DNA of 64,000 nucleotides from Syntrophaceae bacterium UBA6109 (lineage in GTDB: Bacteria; Desulfobacterota; Syntrophia; Syntrophales; UBA6109): assembly GCA_002428445.1 (NCBI GenBank), contig DIWJ01000052.1:10001-74000 (forward strand), given 5' to 3'. Shown in pieces: positions 15,751 through 23,697 of this stretch (position 1 is the first letter of the stretch; every line of letters begins with the position of its first letter). A program made the position numbers and the translations under genes. The notes under the pieces are model-generated. The model did no database searches. It had not been told where the DNA came from and was given only the letters and a program-made list of their open reading frames with translations.

Positions 15751-17697
15751 CTATTGTTTCTTTGATGGCACATTTTCTAAATCATGCATTTTGATCTTCC
15801 GCCAGAGAGTCGACCTTCCGATGCCCAGTATGCGCGCGGCTTCGTTCCTCCGGTACTGGACTTCCTCCAATACCTTCAACAGCATTTTTCTTTCAGTCGT
15901 CTTTACGGAATCGGACAGTTGTTCCCTGGATCTTTCTTCCGAAACGACCGGGCTTGAAATGCCCGACCCGGACCGGAATTCCTCAAGCAACTTCATGCCA
16001 AGCCTGTCATCCGTTTCGGAACCTTCAGAGAGGATGACATATCGTTCCAGAAAATTCTCCAGTTCTCTTACGTTTCCCGGCCATGCATGCTGCCTCAATC
16101 GGTCCATCAATGCAGGGGACACGTACACTCTCTTCTTGTTGTACCTGCGGCCGAATTGCTGCAGAAAAACTTCAATGAGCAGCGGAAGATCTTCGAACCT
16201 TTCTCTGAGCGGCGGCACGCAGAGACACAGAGTGGCCAAACGGAAAAAGAGGTCTCTTCGAAATTTCCCGGCCGCAACCTCAGCAGACAGGTCTGCATTG
16301 GTCGCGGCAAGAACTCTGACATCGACCGGCACATTCTTTTCGCCGCCGATGCGGCGAATTTCTTTCTCTTGAAGGACTCTGAGAAGCTTCGCCTGTAACG
16401 CAAGCGGCAGTTCGCCGATTTCATCCAGGAAGATGGTTCCTTTATGAGCCAGTTCGAACAGTCCGCTCTTCCCTCCTCTTTTCGCACCGGTGAAGGACCC
16501 TTCCTCGTAGCCGAAAAGCTCACTGTCGAGCAGGTTCTCCTGCAGCGTTGAACAGTTGAGAGCCACAAACGGTTGACCATTCCTTTGACTCATATTGTGC
16601 AGGCTGTGCGCTACGATTTCCTTGCCGACGCCGCTTTCGCCAACAATGAGGATGTTGGAGTTCGAATCCGCAAACTTCCGTATACGTGTGATCAATTCCT
16701 TCATGATGGTGCTTTTCGCCGCAAAATGATCGATCGTATATTTGGCTTTGAGGCCCTGTTGATGAATCGTACGCCTTGCTTTTATTTCCTGTTCCTGAAG
16801 TTCTTCGAGTCTCTTCAGATAAACGATTACACCTGCCATTCTGCCATCGACCAGAAGGGGAATCTTGCTGACAATTGTCTGGACATCCCTTATGGCGATG
16901 ATCTCTCCATGTTCGGGTCTTCCTTCGTTGAGAAGGTCTTCCATGGACAGATCGGGCAACGGATTCTCCATTGTCCGCTGAATCGCTCCCCCCGCCTTGA
17001 CGCCCAGCATCTTTTCAGCATAGCGGTTAAGCAGGATGACTTTCTTGTCGCTGCTGAGAACCAGGATACCCTCATTCGTCTGTTCAACGATCGTCTGGAT
17101 GAGTTTGTTTTTCTCCTTCTGATCCCGTGCGGTCATAATGATCTTGATCGCATATTGAATCACGTCGAATAAGGCTTCCTTGCCATACCGGATTAGAACG
17201 GAAGGCTTGCCATACTTCCGAGCCGTTTCCCGAGAAACCACGCCGCCGACAATGACACCTATTTTTTGCCGTTGAATCGCCGTTCCAATCTTTTCGCGCA
17301 ACTCCTTCTGATGATGAAATATGATGGGTTGTATTTTTACGGAGGTCAGGCGCTCAATGAGGTCCAGCTGCAGCGGCGGTCTCAGATACGAAGTCAAACC
17401 GATTGGTCGGGGATGCCTCGATGCCTTTACCAAGGCTTCAATGATATCCAGCGGGTGCTTGGGGATATTCAATACGGGGATTTCAACATGTTCCCGGACA
17501 AGATCAGCCGTTGAGTTTGATGAACAAACAATGATCTCGGCCCCCCAGTTGCTCAGATGATGAGACATCTCCACCGCCTCATTGCCGCTGCACACTTCCA
17601 CTTTCAGCGACACATCCGGGAAAAACTCCCGCACAACACCTCGAATTTGTTTCATCAAGTACTTGTTGATGGTCATGAAACCCATTTTGAAAGGCAT
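15751..17697 (-). CDS. PrpR-like sigma54-dependent transcriptional activator
   Basis: A 648-residue enhancer-binding protein. Residues 1-190 resemble the PrpR N-terminal sensory domain, which binds 2-methylcitrate in PrpR. A PAS-like domain follows at about 200-310. The AAA+ domain has Walker A GESGVGKE near 350, the sigma54-contact loop in the variant form GSFTGA near 398, and Walker B TIFLDEIGELP near 420. A Fis-type helix-turn-helix closes the protein (RNEAARILGIGRSTLWRKI). It should activate the sigma54 promoter just downstream in response to the imported acid or a product. GGAGGG stands before the ATG. The ligand is unknown. Confidence 0.92.
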   Translation of the reverse strand: MPFKMGFMTINKYLMKQIRGVVREFFPDVSLKVEVCSGNEAVEMSHHLSNWGAEIIVCSSNSTADLVREHVEIPVLNIPKHPLDIIEALVKASRHPRPIGLTSYLRPPLQLDLIERLTSVKIQPIIFHHQKELREKIGTAIQRQKIGVIVGGVVSRETARKYGKPSVLIRYGKEALFDVIQYAIKIIMTARDQKEKNKLIQTIVEQTNEGILVLSSDKKVILLNRYAEKMLGVKAGGAIQRTMENPLPDLSMEDLLNEGRPEHGEIIAIRDVQTIVSKIPLLVDGRMAGVIVYLKRLEELQEQEIKARRTIHQQGLKAKYTIDHFAAKSTIMKELITRIRKFADSNSNILIVGESGVGKEIVAHSLHNMSQRNGQPFVALNCSTLQENLLDSELFGYEEGSFTGAKRGGKSGLFELAHKGTIFLDEIGELPLALQAKLLRVLQEKEIRRIGGEKNVPVDVRVLAATNADLSAEVAAGKFRRDLFFRLATLCLCVPPLRERFEDLPLLIEVFLQQFGRRYNKKRVYVSPALMDRLRQHAWPGNVRELENFLERYVILSEGSETDDRLGMKLLEEFRSGSGISSPVVSEERSREQLSDSVKTTERKMLLKVLEEVQYRRNEAARILGIGRSTLWRKIKMHDLENVPSKKQ

Positions 17698-18166
17698 GCC
17701 GATCCCTCCGAATTGTCTGCCTGCGGTTCGTGTATCTTACAGAAGGGAACCCAAAATTACTAAATCTATTTCTGCGGCTCGACTCTTCAGAAATCAACAT
17801 TCCATCGGGATCAAGGAGACCGAGCCCGTATCCTTTTCCGGCCCTCCCGTCTTCTTCGCATACGCGTTGCCGACATCTCCGTACCGGAATCATCGTGCCC
17901 CTGCAACAGCCGTTACAGAATCCGGGCAAGGGACTAAGGAAGAAACGAGACGAGCGGTTCGAGCGCCGTCGGCCGGTGCCGCAACAGGCTCAACAGCAGA
18001 CATTATTGGAATGATTTCGTTGACATATGCTATCGGAGAGATTAAAGTGTCGTCGACGTCTTCTCTTCGTGCCGCGGGAGTGCCGGATTCCGCGGGCGAT
18101 TCTCAGGAAGTTCTCGGGACTCGGCAGGCGGACCGGCCGAACCTGACTGCCCGAAAAGGGAGCGCG
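17698..18166. other. Divergent intergenic region
   Basis: This 469-base stretch separates the sigma54 activator (minus strand) from the MinD-like gene (plus strand). Open frames that extend into it from the MinD-like gene lack a ribosome site and family sequence. One sigma70-like promoter was found at 18020-18048; nothing else is recognisable. Confidence 0.5.
18020..18048 (+). promoter_or_regulatory. Sigma70-like promoter of the MinD/HTH/SPOR genes
   Basis: TTGACA, a 17-base spacer and TAAAGT lie about 119 bases upstream of the MinD-like start. Confidence 0.45.
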
Positions 18167-19105
18167 ATGGAAAACCCTGCACCCTGCATATGGCCTATCG
18201 GCGGCGGGAAGGGCGGAACGGGAAAGAGCTTCTTCACCGGCAGCCTCGGCATCCTGCTCGCGAAACTCGGCCACCGGACGCTGCTCGTCGATCTGGACCT
18301 GGGCGCGGCGAATCTGCATACGATCATCGGCCTCCCTTCCACTCAGAAGAGCCTCTCGGACTTCATCAGGAAAAAGGCGGCCTGCCTGGAAGAGACCGTC
18401 GTTCCGACGCCCTTCCCCAATCTCTACCTGATCAGCGGCGCGATGAACGCACTCGACATCGCCAATCTCGCCCACGAACAGAAGGCGAAGATCCTGCGGA
18501 ACATCACGAAGCTCTCCTACGATTGCATCCTCCTCGACCTCGGCGCCGGGACCTCTTTCAACACGATCGACTTTTTTCTTCTGTCCGACTCGGGTATCTT
18601 CCTCACCACGCCGGAGCCGACATCCATCGAAAACATCTACCGGCTGATCCGCTCGGTCTATTTCCGGAAGATCCGCCAGATCCTGAAGGCGCATTCCTTC
18701 AGGGTCCTGGCCGAGGAGGCCCAGCATCGCAATGAAAAGGCCACTGTCAGCAACCCCGGTCTCCTGCTCGCGATGGTGAAGGAACTGGATCCGGAAAAGG
18801 GAGCGCTCCTGGAGCGGGCGATGGAGGCCTTTTCCTTCAAGCTGGCGGTGAACCAGTTCCGCAAGCAGGACAACCCCCAGATGGGAGAGCTGATCTGCAG
18901 GATCGTCAGGAAGCATCTGGGTCTGAAGATCGACTTCATCGGCAATGTCGCCTTTGACGACCGCGTACACAACGCCGTCTGCAAGACTTCGCCCTTTCTC
19001 GCGCTCTATCCCTATACGCAGACCGCCCTCGATCTCCGGGAGTGCTGCCGGCTGCTCCTGCCGGTAAAGGCGCCCTCCGCCGCCGCGCAGCGGATCGCAG
19101 AATAG
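18167..19105 (+). CDS. MinD/ParA/FlhG-like P-loop ATPase
   Basis: A 312-residue ATPase of the deviant Walker A type: GGGKGGTGKSFF at about 9-20, the LVDLDLGAANLH switch at about 41-52 and the LLDLGAGTSFNTIDFF region near 128, which is typical of the FlhG/MinD branch. Such proteins dimerise on ATP and set the position or number of polar or division structures. The start at 18167 follows AAAGGGAG; the frame stays open further upstream but without family sequence. It is followed after 25 bases by a J-like/HTH protein and then a SPOR membrane protein, so a cell-envelope or division role is more likely than flagellar control. No flagellar genes are seen here. Confidence 0.85.
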   Translation: MENPAPCIWPIGGGKGGTGKSFFTGSLGILLAKLGHRTLLVDLDLGAANLHTIIGLPSTQKSLSDFIRKKAACLEETVVPTPFPNLYLISGAMNALDIANLAHEQKAKILRNITKLSYDCILLDLGAGTSFNTIDFFLLSDSGIFLTTPEPTSIENIYRLIRSVYFRKIRQILKAHSFRVLAEEAQHRNEKATVSNPGLLLAMVKELDPEKGALLERAMEAFSFKLAVNQFRKQDNPQMGELICRIVRKHLGLKIDFIGNVAFDDRVHNAVCKTSPFLALYPYTQTALDLRECCRLLLPVKAPSAAAQRIAE

Positions 19106-19130
19106 TTCACTCGCAGGGGATGAGGGACCC

Positions 19131-19781
19131 ATGAAAGACATTCGGCAGCAGAGCTACTACGAAAGGCTGGAAATCCCCCCGGGGGCGTCGCCGCTGGAAA
19201 TCCGCCGTGCCTACAGGAAGGTCTTCGAGCTTTACCAGGACGACTCCATCGCCAGCTATTCCTTCTTTTCGGAAGAGGAGCGCAGGGAAATCCTCGCCGG
19301 GATCGAGGAGGCCTATCTCGCGCTGATCGACCCGGAGACGAGGACGGCCTACGACCGCGGCCTGATCGCGGCGGACCTGATGGAGGAGGAAGGCCGGTAC
19401 CGGGATAAGGCGCGGGAGCCTGTTCCCATATACGCTTTCCAGAAAAAGGGGGCGGGCGCTCCCCCCTCGATCCGCCGCATGGAGGAACTGCGGGACCTCG
19501 CTTCCCGGAACCCGGCGATCCGGGCGATCCTCGCCCGCGGCGCGCTGACGGGCGAAGACCTCCAGAGGCTCAGGACGGCCTTGGAGGTGCCCCTGGAAGA
19601 GATCGCCGAAAAGACCAACATCCGCATCGACATCCTGCGGGCCATCGAAGCGGGGGACATCGGAAGCCTGCCACCGCCGGTCTATCTGAAGGGTTTCCTG
19701 AAGTCTTACGCCCGCTGCCTGGCTCTGGACGAAAATGCCGTCGCCGACGGTTACAGGAGAGGGTTGGAAAGGGACGGGTAG
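19131..19781 (+). CDS. J-like domain plus RodZ-type helix-turn-helix protein
   Basis: A 216-residue soluble protein. Residues 8-78 resemble a J domain (SYYERLEIPPGASPLEIRRA at the start, AYLALIDPETRTAYDRG at the end), but the catalytic HPD loop is replaced by YQDD, so it should not stimulate DnaK. Residues 145-210 match the N-terminal helix-turn-helix of RodZ, including IRIDILRAIEAGDIGSLPPP and YLKGFLKSYARCLALD. RodZ itself has this domain joined to a membrane anchor; here the next gene supplies a membrane protein. It probably works with the MinD-like ATPase and SPOR protein in envelope organisation. This role is inferred from neighbours. Confidence 0.78.
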   Translation: MKDIRQQSYYERLEIPPGASPLEIRRAYRKVFELYQDDSIASYSFFSEEERREILAGIEEAYLALIDPETRTAYDRGLIAADLMEEEGRYRDKAREPVPIYAFQKKGAGAPPSIRRMEELRDLASRNPAIRAILARGALTGEDLQRLRTALEVPLEEIAEKTNIRIDILRAIEAGDIGSLPPPVYLKGFLKSYARCLALDENAVADGYRRGLERDG

Positions 19782-19815
19782 TCTTTTGCGGGATGCACCG
19801 CAAGGAGAAGGACGA

Positions 19816-20682
19816 ATGGCGGAAGAGGAGAAAAAAGACGGAGATCTCCAGCAGGAACTGGAGAGCCTGTACGAAAAAGTCGCCAGCGTCGATCCGCAGG
19901 CAGAGGACCGGAAATCGCAGGCCGGCATCGCGGAGTTCGAGGAGCCCGGAGAAACGGAGCGATGGGATCCCCCGGGAAGAGGATTCCGACTGGACGAGAA
20001 GCTCCGCGCCTTCTGGACCGCCCCGCCCTACCCGGGGATTATCCTCTGCGTCCTCCTTCTCCTCGGAGCGGTCGGCATTGCGCTGTGGCCATCGCTTTAC
20101 CATTACGGCGCGGTCGATCTCGGAGGCGGCTCTTATCCCCTGAGGGTCAGCAGGTTGACCGGCGAGGCGACCTATTACGACGGCGGCAACTGGGTTGCGC
20201 CGCCCATCGCCCCGAAGGCCGGCAAACCCCGGCCCGCCGAAACGAAGACTCCTCCACCCCCGACACCGCCGTCCCCCGCCCCGCCATCCGCGGCCAAGCC
20301 CGCCGCATCGGCGCCGGTCCTTGCCCATGAACCGCCGGTCGCTCCGGCACCCGCCGCCGGAGCGAAAAAGACCGAATCCCCTCCGGAAGCCGCCCGGACG
20401 GTTGCTTCAAAGGATGTCCGTCAGGCGCCCTTCACGATCCAGATCCGCGCTTTCCCGGAAGAGCAAAAGAAAGAGGCCCTGGAGTTCCAGGAAAAACTCG
20501 CGAAGGGAAAGCCGGATGTCTTCCTGGAAATCGTTCGTCTCGGCAAAAGAGGCGTCTGGCACAGGGTCCTGATCGGCACCTTCGCCACAAAGGAAGAGGC
20601 CTCCGCCTACCGCAAGAAGACTCGCCTCTCCAGCCAATTCCCCGACAGCTTCGTCCAGAAGAGGACCGGGGAAAAACCCTGA
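19816..20682 (+). CDS. SPOR-domain membrane protein
   Basis: A 288-residue bitopic protein. An acidic cytoplasmic part (1-70) precedes one membrane segment (about 75-93, IILCVLLLLGAVGIALWP), a proline- and alanine-rich periplasmic linker (about 135-205) and a C-terminal SPOR domain (about 208-280, starting FTIQIRAFPEE). SPOR domains bind denuded peptidoglycan at division sites. The start at 19816 follows AAGGAGAAGG; the frame is open further upstream but overlaps the previous gene. It probably anchors the preceding HTH protein and MinD-like ATPase to the envelope. Confidence 0.85.
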   Translation: MAEEEKKDGDLQQELESLYEKVASVDPQAEDRKSQAGIAEFEEPGETERWDPPGRGFRLDEKLRAFWTAPPYPGIILCVLLLLGAVGIALWPSLYHYGAVDLGGGSYPLRVSRLTGEATYYDGGNWVAPPIAPKAGKPRPAETKTPPPPTPPSPAPPSAAKPAASAPVLAHEPPVAPAPAAGAKKTESPPEAARTVASKDVRQAPFTIQIRAFPEEQKKEALEFQEKLAKGKPDVFLEIVRLGKRGVWHRVLIGTFATKEEASAYRKKTRLSSQFPDSFVQKRTGEKP

Positions 20683-20699
20683 GCTCCCCTGCTCCGAAG

Positions 20700-20782
20700 T
20701 TGTTCAAGAACGCCCGGATGCAAGGCCCCCGAAGTCCTGAGCCGTGAGGCGTACTGGGATGTACGCCGCAGCAACGAATGGA
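20700..20782 (+). repeat. Intergenic repeat, copy 1
   Basis: The copy begins TTGTTCAAGAACGCCC and contains GCAAGGC, CCCGAAG and the hairpin GGCGTACTGGGATGTACGCC (20748-20767; 7-bp stem, 6-base loop). Copy 2 repeats these blocks 133 bases later with scattered changes. Confidence 0.75.
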
Positions 20783-20834
20783 ACCCAGCCGGATGAGTTT
20801 TCCCACGACAGCCCGCCGGAATGTTCTTCCAGAC

Positions 20835-20932
20835 TGTTCAAAAATGACCGAATGCAAGGCTCCCGAAGCCTGAGGAGTGAGGCGTACTGGGATGTACGCC
20901 GCAGCGACGAAGGGTGAGGGCAACGCAGCAGA
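20835..20932 (+). repeat. Intergenic repeat, copy 2
   Basis: This copy begins TGTTCAAAAATGACC and carries the identical hairpin at 20881-20900, followed by GCAGCGACGAAGGGTGAGGG. It extends further at its right end than copy 1. Similar GTACGCCGCAG-type repeats are familiar from deltaproteobacterial intergenic regions (recalled, not searched). Confidence 0.75.
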
Positions 20933-20944
20933 CGAGCCTTTTGG

Positions 20945-20974
20945 TGGATATCCGAATCGCAATTCGGATATCCA
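20945..20974. repeat. 13-bp inverted repeat
   Basis: TGGATATCCGAAT and ATTCGGATATCCA form a perfect 13-bp stem around CGCA. It directly follows repeat copy 2 and may be part of the repeat unit or a transcription terminator; no U-tract follows. Confidence 0.7.
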
Positions 20975-21014
20975 CGATCCCCAGGGAGGAGACTGGGTCT
21001 TCATTCGCTCGTTC

Positions 21015-21037
21015 GTCCCGCGGCATGACCGCGGGAC
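21015..21037. repeat. 9-bp hairpin
   Basis: GTCCCGCGG and CCGCGGGAC pair perfectly around CATGA. It lies between the inverted repeat and the zinc operon promoter; its function is unknown. Confidence 0.6.
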
Positions 21038-21076
21038 TTCCTCGCTGTCGGATTCAACAGTCTGGGGGAAAAGAAC

Positions 21077-21110
21077 TTGACAACGGCGCACCGATGCAAC
21101 AAAGTTGCAT
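21077..21110 (+). promoter_or_regulatory. Promoter with overlapping palindromic operator, probably for Zur
   Basis: A TTGACA -35 element at 21077-21082 is followed at the -10 distance by the palindrome ATGCAAC-AAA-GTTGCAT (21094-21110), which covers the presumed start of transcription. The site lies 17 bases before znuA, whose operon ends with a Fur-family regulator gene. Repression by zinc-loaded Zur is a reasonable inference. Confidence 0.55.
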
Positions 21111-21127
21111 AAGAGGCAATTCAAGCG

Positions 21128-22054
21128 ATGGAGCGAATGTATCGAGGCGTGAAACTGTTCTGGGGTGCGGTTTGTCTGGTTCTGCTGGCGCTGCCCGTTT
21201 CGCATGTTCAGGCGGCGGTCAAGGTCTTCGTGAGCATCGCCCCCCAGAAGTATTTCGTGCAGAAGATCGGGGGAGACCTCGTTGAGGTCTCGCTCCTGGT
21301 ACCTTCCGGCGCCGACCCCCATACCTTCGAGCCAAAACCGAAGCAGATGGCCGCTCTTTCGAAAAGCGCCGTTTATTTTGCAGTGGGCATCGATGTTGAA
21401 AAGGCGTGGCTGCAGAAAATCGCGGCGACGAATCCGCAGCTGCGCGTTGTCCGCACCGACGACGGCATCGTCAAGATCCCGATGACCCTCCATCCCGGCA
21501 GGGAAGGCCCGCGCGGATCGTCAGCCGGTTCGGGCGGAAACGAAAAGGGTCATGCCCACGGCGACGGATCCGCCGACCCCCATGTCTGGCTGTCGCCGGA
21601 ACTGGTAAAGATCCAGGCCGGGCATATTTTCCGCGCCCTTGCGACCGTCGATCCGGCGAACCGGGCGCGCTATGAAGACCGCTACAACCGGTTCCTGGGC
21701 GAACTGGACGCCCTGAATCAGGAGATGAAGGCCCTCTTCGCAGGCCGGAAGGGCCAGCGGTTCATGGTGTTCCACCCCTCCTGGGGCTATTTTGCCGATG
21801 CCTACGGTCTCGTACAGATTCCCGTCGAGGCCGGGGGCAAGGAACCGAAGCCCGCTCAGCTCCTGAAACTTGTCCGCGACGCCCGGAAACTGGGCATCAA
21901 GGTAATCTTTGTCCAACCGCAGTTTTCCGCGAAAAGCGCCGAGCTGCTTTCCAGGGAAATCGGCGGGCAGGTCGTCCATGCCGATCCGCTGGCCGAGAAC
22001 TGGGCGGGGAACCTGCGCGAGGTCGCCCGGAAATTTCAGGCGGCGGCCCGATGA
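21128..22054 (+). CDS. znuA: Zinc ABC transporter, periplasmic binding protein
   Basis: A 308-residue cluster A-I metal-binding protein. It has a signal peptide (core about 9-25, then VQAAVKV) and the expected zinc-ligand regions: DPHTFEP near 67, DPHVWLSP near 154, FHPSWGYFADAYG near 217 and the final acidic ligand in VVHADPLAENW near 285. A short His-rich stretch (GHAHGDG) before the second ligand is typical of ZnuA and favours zinc over manganese. It delivers zinc to the ZnuBC complex encoded next. The gene lies behind a palindromic operator, consistent with zinc repression. Confidence 0.9.
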   Translation: MERMYRGVKLFWGAVCLVLLALPVSHVQAAVKVFVSIAPQKYFVQKIGGDLVEVSLLVPSGADPHTFEPKPKQMAALSKSAVYFAVGIDVEKAWLQKIAATNPQLRVVRTDDGIVKIPMTLHPGREGPRGSSAGSGGNEKGHAHGDGSADPHVWLSPELVKIQAGHIFRALATVDPANRARYEDRYNRFLGELDALNQEMKALFAGRKGQRFMVFHPSWGYFADAYGLVQIPVEAGGKEPKPAQLLKLVRDARKLGIKVIFVQPQFSAKSAELLSREIGGQVVHADPLAENWAGNLREVARKFQAAAR

Positions 22055-22064
22055 GGTGATGCAA

Positions 22065-22826
22065 ATGACCGAATCGATCATCGATGTCCGGGACCTGTGG
22101 TTTTCCTTCAACGGCCAGTGCGTGCTCTGCAACGTGAACCTGAGGGTGCCGCAGGGAGATTTTCTCGTCGTGATCGGCCCCAACGGAGGTGGAAAAACGA
22201 CGCTGCTCAAGGTGATGCTCGGGCTTCTCAAACCGGATCGCGGGACGGTGAGCGTCTTCGGCCACGCCCCGCACAAGGCGGCCCATCATATCGGCTACGT
22301 GCCCCAGAACGTCCATGTCAACAAGACCTTCCCCATCGCGGTTCTCGACGTTGTCCTGATGGGCCGCATGAGGCCCGGCCGCGGTTGGCCCCGCCACTCC
22401 CGCCAGGACCGTCTCGCCGCCCAGGAGGCCCTCGAGCAGATGCGCGTTTGGGAATACCGGAACCGCCGCATCGGCGAGCTTTCCGGAGGGCAGCTGCAGC
22501 GGGTGTTCATCGCGCGGGCGCTGGTCGGAAAGCCGCAGGTCCTCTTTCTGGACGAGGCCATGGCCAGCATCGACGCCCAGAGCCGGGGGGAGTTCTACGA
22601 CATCCTGAACGAATTGAACCGGACTGTCACCATCGTCGCGGTCAGCCATGACATGATGATCCTCTCCAGCCATGTGAAATCCGTCGCCTGCATCAACCGG
22701 GAGCTTCACCATCACAGTTCGGGAAACATCACACAGGAGATGCTGGATGATGCCTATCACTGCCCGGTGGACCTGGTGGCCCACGGAATCCCCCACCGGG
22801 TATTGAAATGTCACGAGGACAGGTAA
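22065..22826 (+). CDS. znuC: Zinc ABC transporter, ATP-binding protein
   Basis: A 253-residue ABC ATPase with Walker A GPNGGGKTT near 37-45, Q-loop VPQNV near 83, the signature LSGGQLQRV near 138 and Walker B VLFLDEAMASID near 158. It powers import through ZnuB. The start at 22065 (MTESIID) is preferred because GAGG lies 8 bases before it; an ATG at 22059 is also in frame. The gap after znuA is 10 bases and znuB follows after one base. Confidence 0.92.
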   Translation: MTESIIDVRDLWFSFNGQCVLCNVNLRVPQGDFLVVIGPNGGGKTTLLKVMLGLLKPDRGTVSVFGHAPHKAAHHIGYVPQNVHVNKTFPIAVLDVVLMGRMRPGRGWPRHSRQDRLAAQEALEQMRVWEYRNRRIGELSGGQLQRVFIARALVGKPQVLFLDEAMASIDAQSRGEFYDILNELNRTVTIVAVSHDMMILSSHVKSVACINRELHHHSSGNITQEMLDDAYHCPVDLVAHGIPHRVLKCHEDR

Positions 22827-22827
22827 A

Positions 22828-23676
22828 ATGTGGGAAGCGCTTCAAATTGACTTCATCCGCAATGCCCTGGCGGCCGGCATCCTGGTGAGCATCGTCTGCG
22901 GAGTCATCGGGACGCTTGTCGTGGTGAACCGGATCGTCTTTCTGGCCGGCGGCATCGCCCATGCCGCCTACGGCGGGATCGGCCTCGCCTTTTTCCTCGG
23001 CTGGCCCTACGTCGTTGGAACGACGGCCGTTGCGCTTCTGTCGGCCGGCGTCATGGCCGCCGTCACGCTGAAGGCAAGGCACCGAGCCGACGCCATGGTG
23101 GGCGTGATCTGGGCGGCCGGGATGGCGGTCGGCGTCATCCTGCTCGACCTTTCTCCCGGTTATAATACGGACCTGATGAGCTACCTGTTCGGGAGCATCC
23201 TCACGGTTCCCGCCTCGGACCTCTGGCAGATGGGGCTTCTCGGGATCGCCGTCCTGGCCATCGTCACGTGGTATTACAACGACTTTCTGGCCATGTCCTA
23301 CGACGATGAGTTCGCGCGTCTGAGGAACGTCCCCGTCACATTCCTTTACTGCCTGCTGCTGGGAATGATCGCCCTCTCGGTGGTGATGATCATCCGCGTC
23401 GTAGGGCTGATCCTCGTGATCGCGCTCCTGACGATCCCGCCCTTCATCGCGGAGAAATTCACGGGCTCCCTGAGGGCGATGATGATCGCATCGTCCGTCC
23501 TGAGCTGCTTCTTCACGGTTGTCGGTTTCTGGCTGTCCTACGCCCTGAACCTCACCTCCGGGGCAACGATCATCCTCGTGGCGGCCGCAGGGTTCTTCCT
23601 GTCGCTCCTGTGGGGTCGATGGCGGCACAGACGGTCAGGAAGGACCAAGAATGCCGGCGCCGGTGAACCCGCGTAA
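22828..23676 (+). CDS. znuB: Zinc ABC transporter, permease
   Basis: A 282-residue membrane protein with about eight hydrophobic segments and typical ABC-3 family sequence (VVNRIVFLAGGIAHAAYGGIGLA; RVVGLILVIALLTIPPFIAE). It forms the inner-membrane channel for zinc with ZnuC. The start lies one base after the znuC stop. Confidence 0.9.
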   Translation: MWEALQIDFIRNALAAGILVSIVCGVIGTLVVVNRIVFLAGGIAHAAYGGIGLAFFLGWPYVVGTTAVALLSAGVMAAVTLKARHRADAMVGVIWAAGMAVGVILLDLSPGYNTDLMSYLFGSILTVPASDLWQMGLLGIAVLAIVTWYYNDFLAMSYDDEFARLRNVPVTFLYCLLLGMIALSVVMIIRVVGLILVIALLTIPPFIAEKFTGSLRAMMIASSVLSCFFTVVGFWLSYALNLTSGATIILVAAAGFFLSLLWGRWRHRRSGRTKNAGAGEPA

Positions 23677-23697
23677 CAGTCGTCTGGAGAAACGCGC

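Larger units (their letters stand above)
20683..21127. other. Repeat-rich intergenic region
   Basis: No gene is supported in this 445-base stretch. It contains two diverged copies of one intergenic repeat (20700-20782 and 20835-20932), a 13-bp inverted repeat (20945-20974), a 9-bp hairpin (21015-21037), and then the promoter and operator of the zinc operon. Confidence 0.7.
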
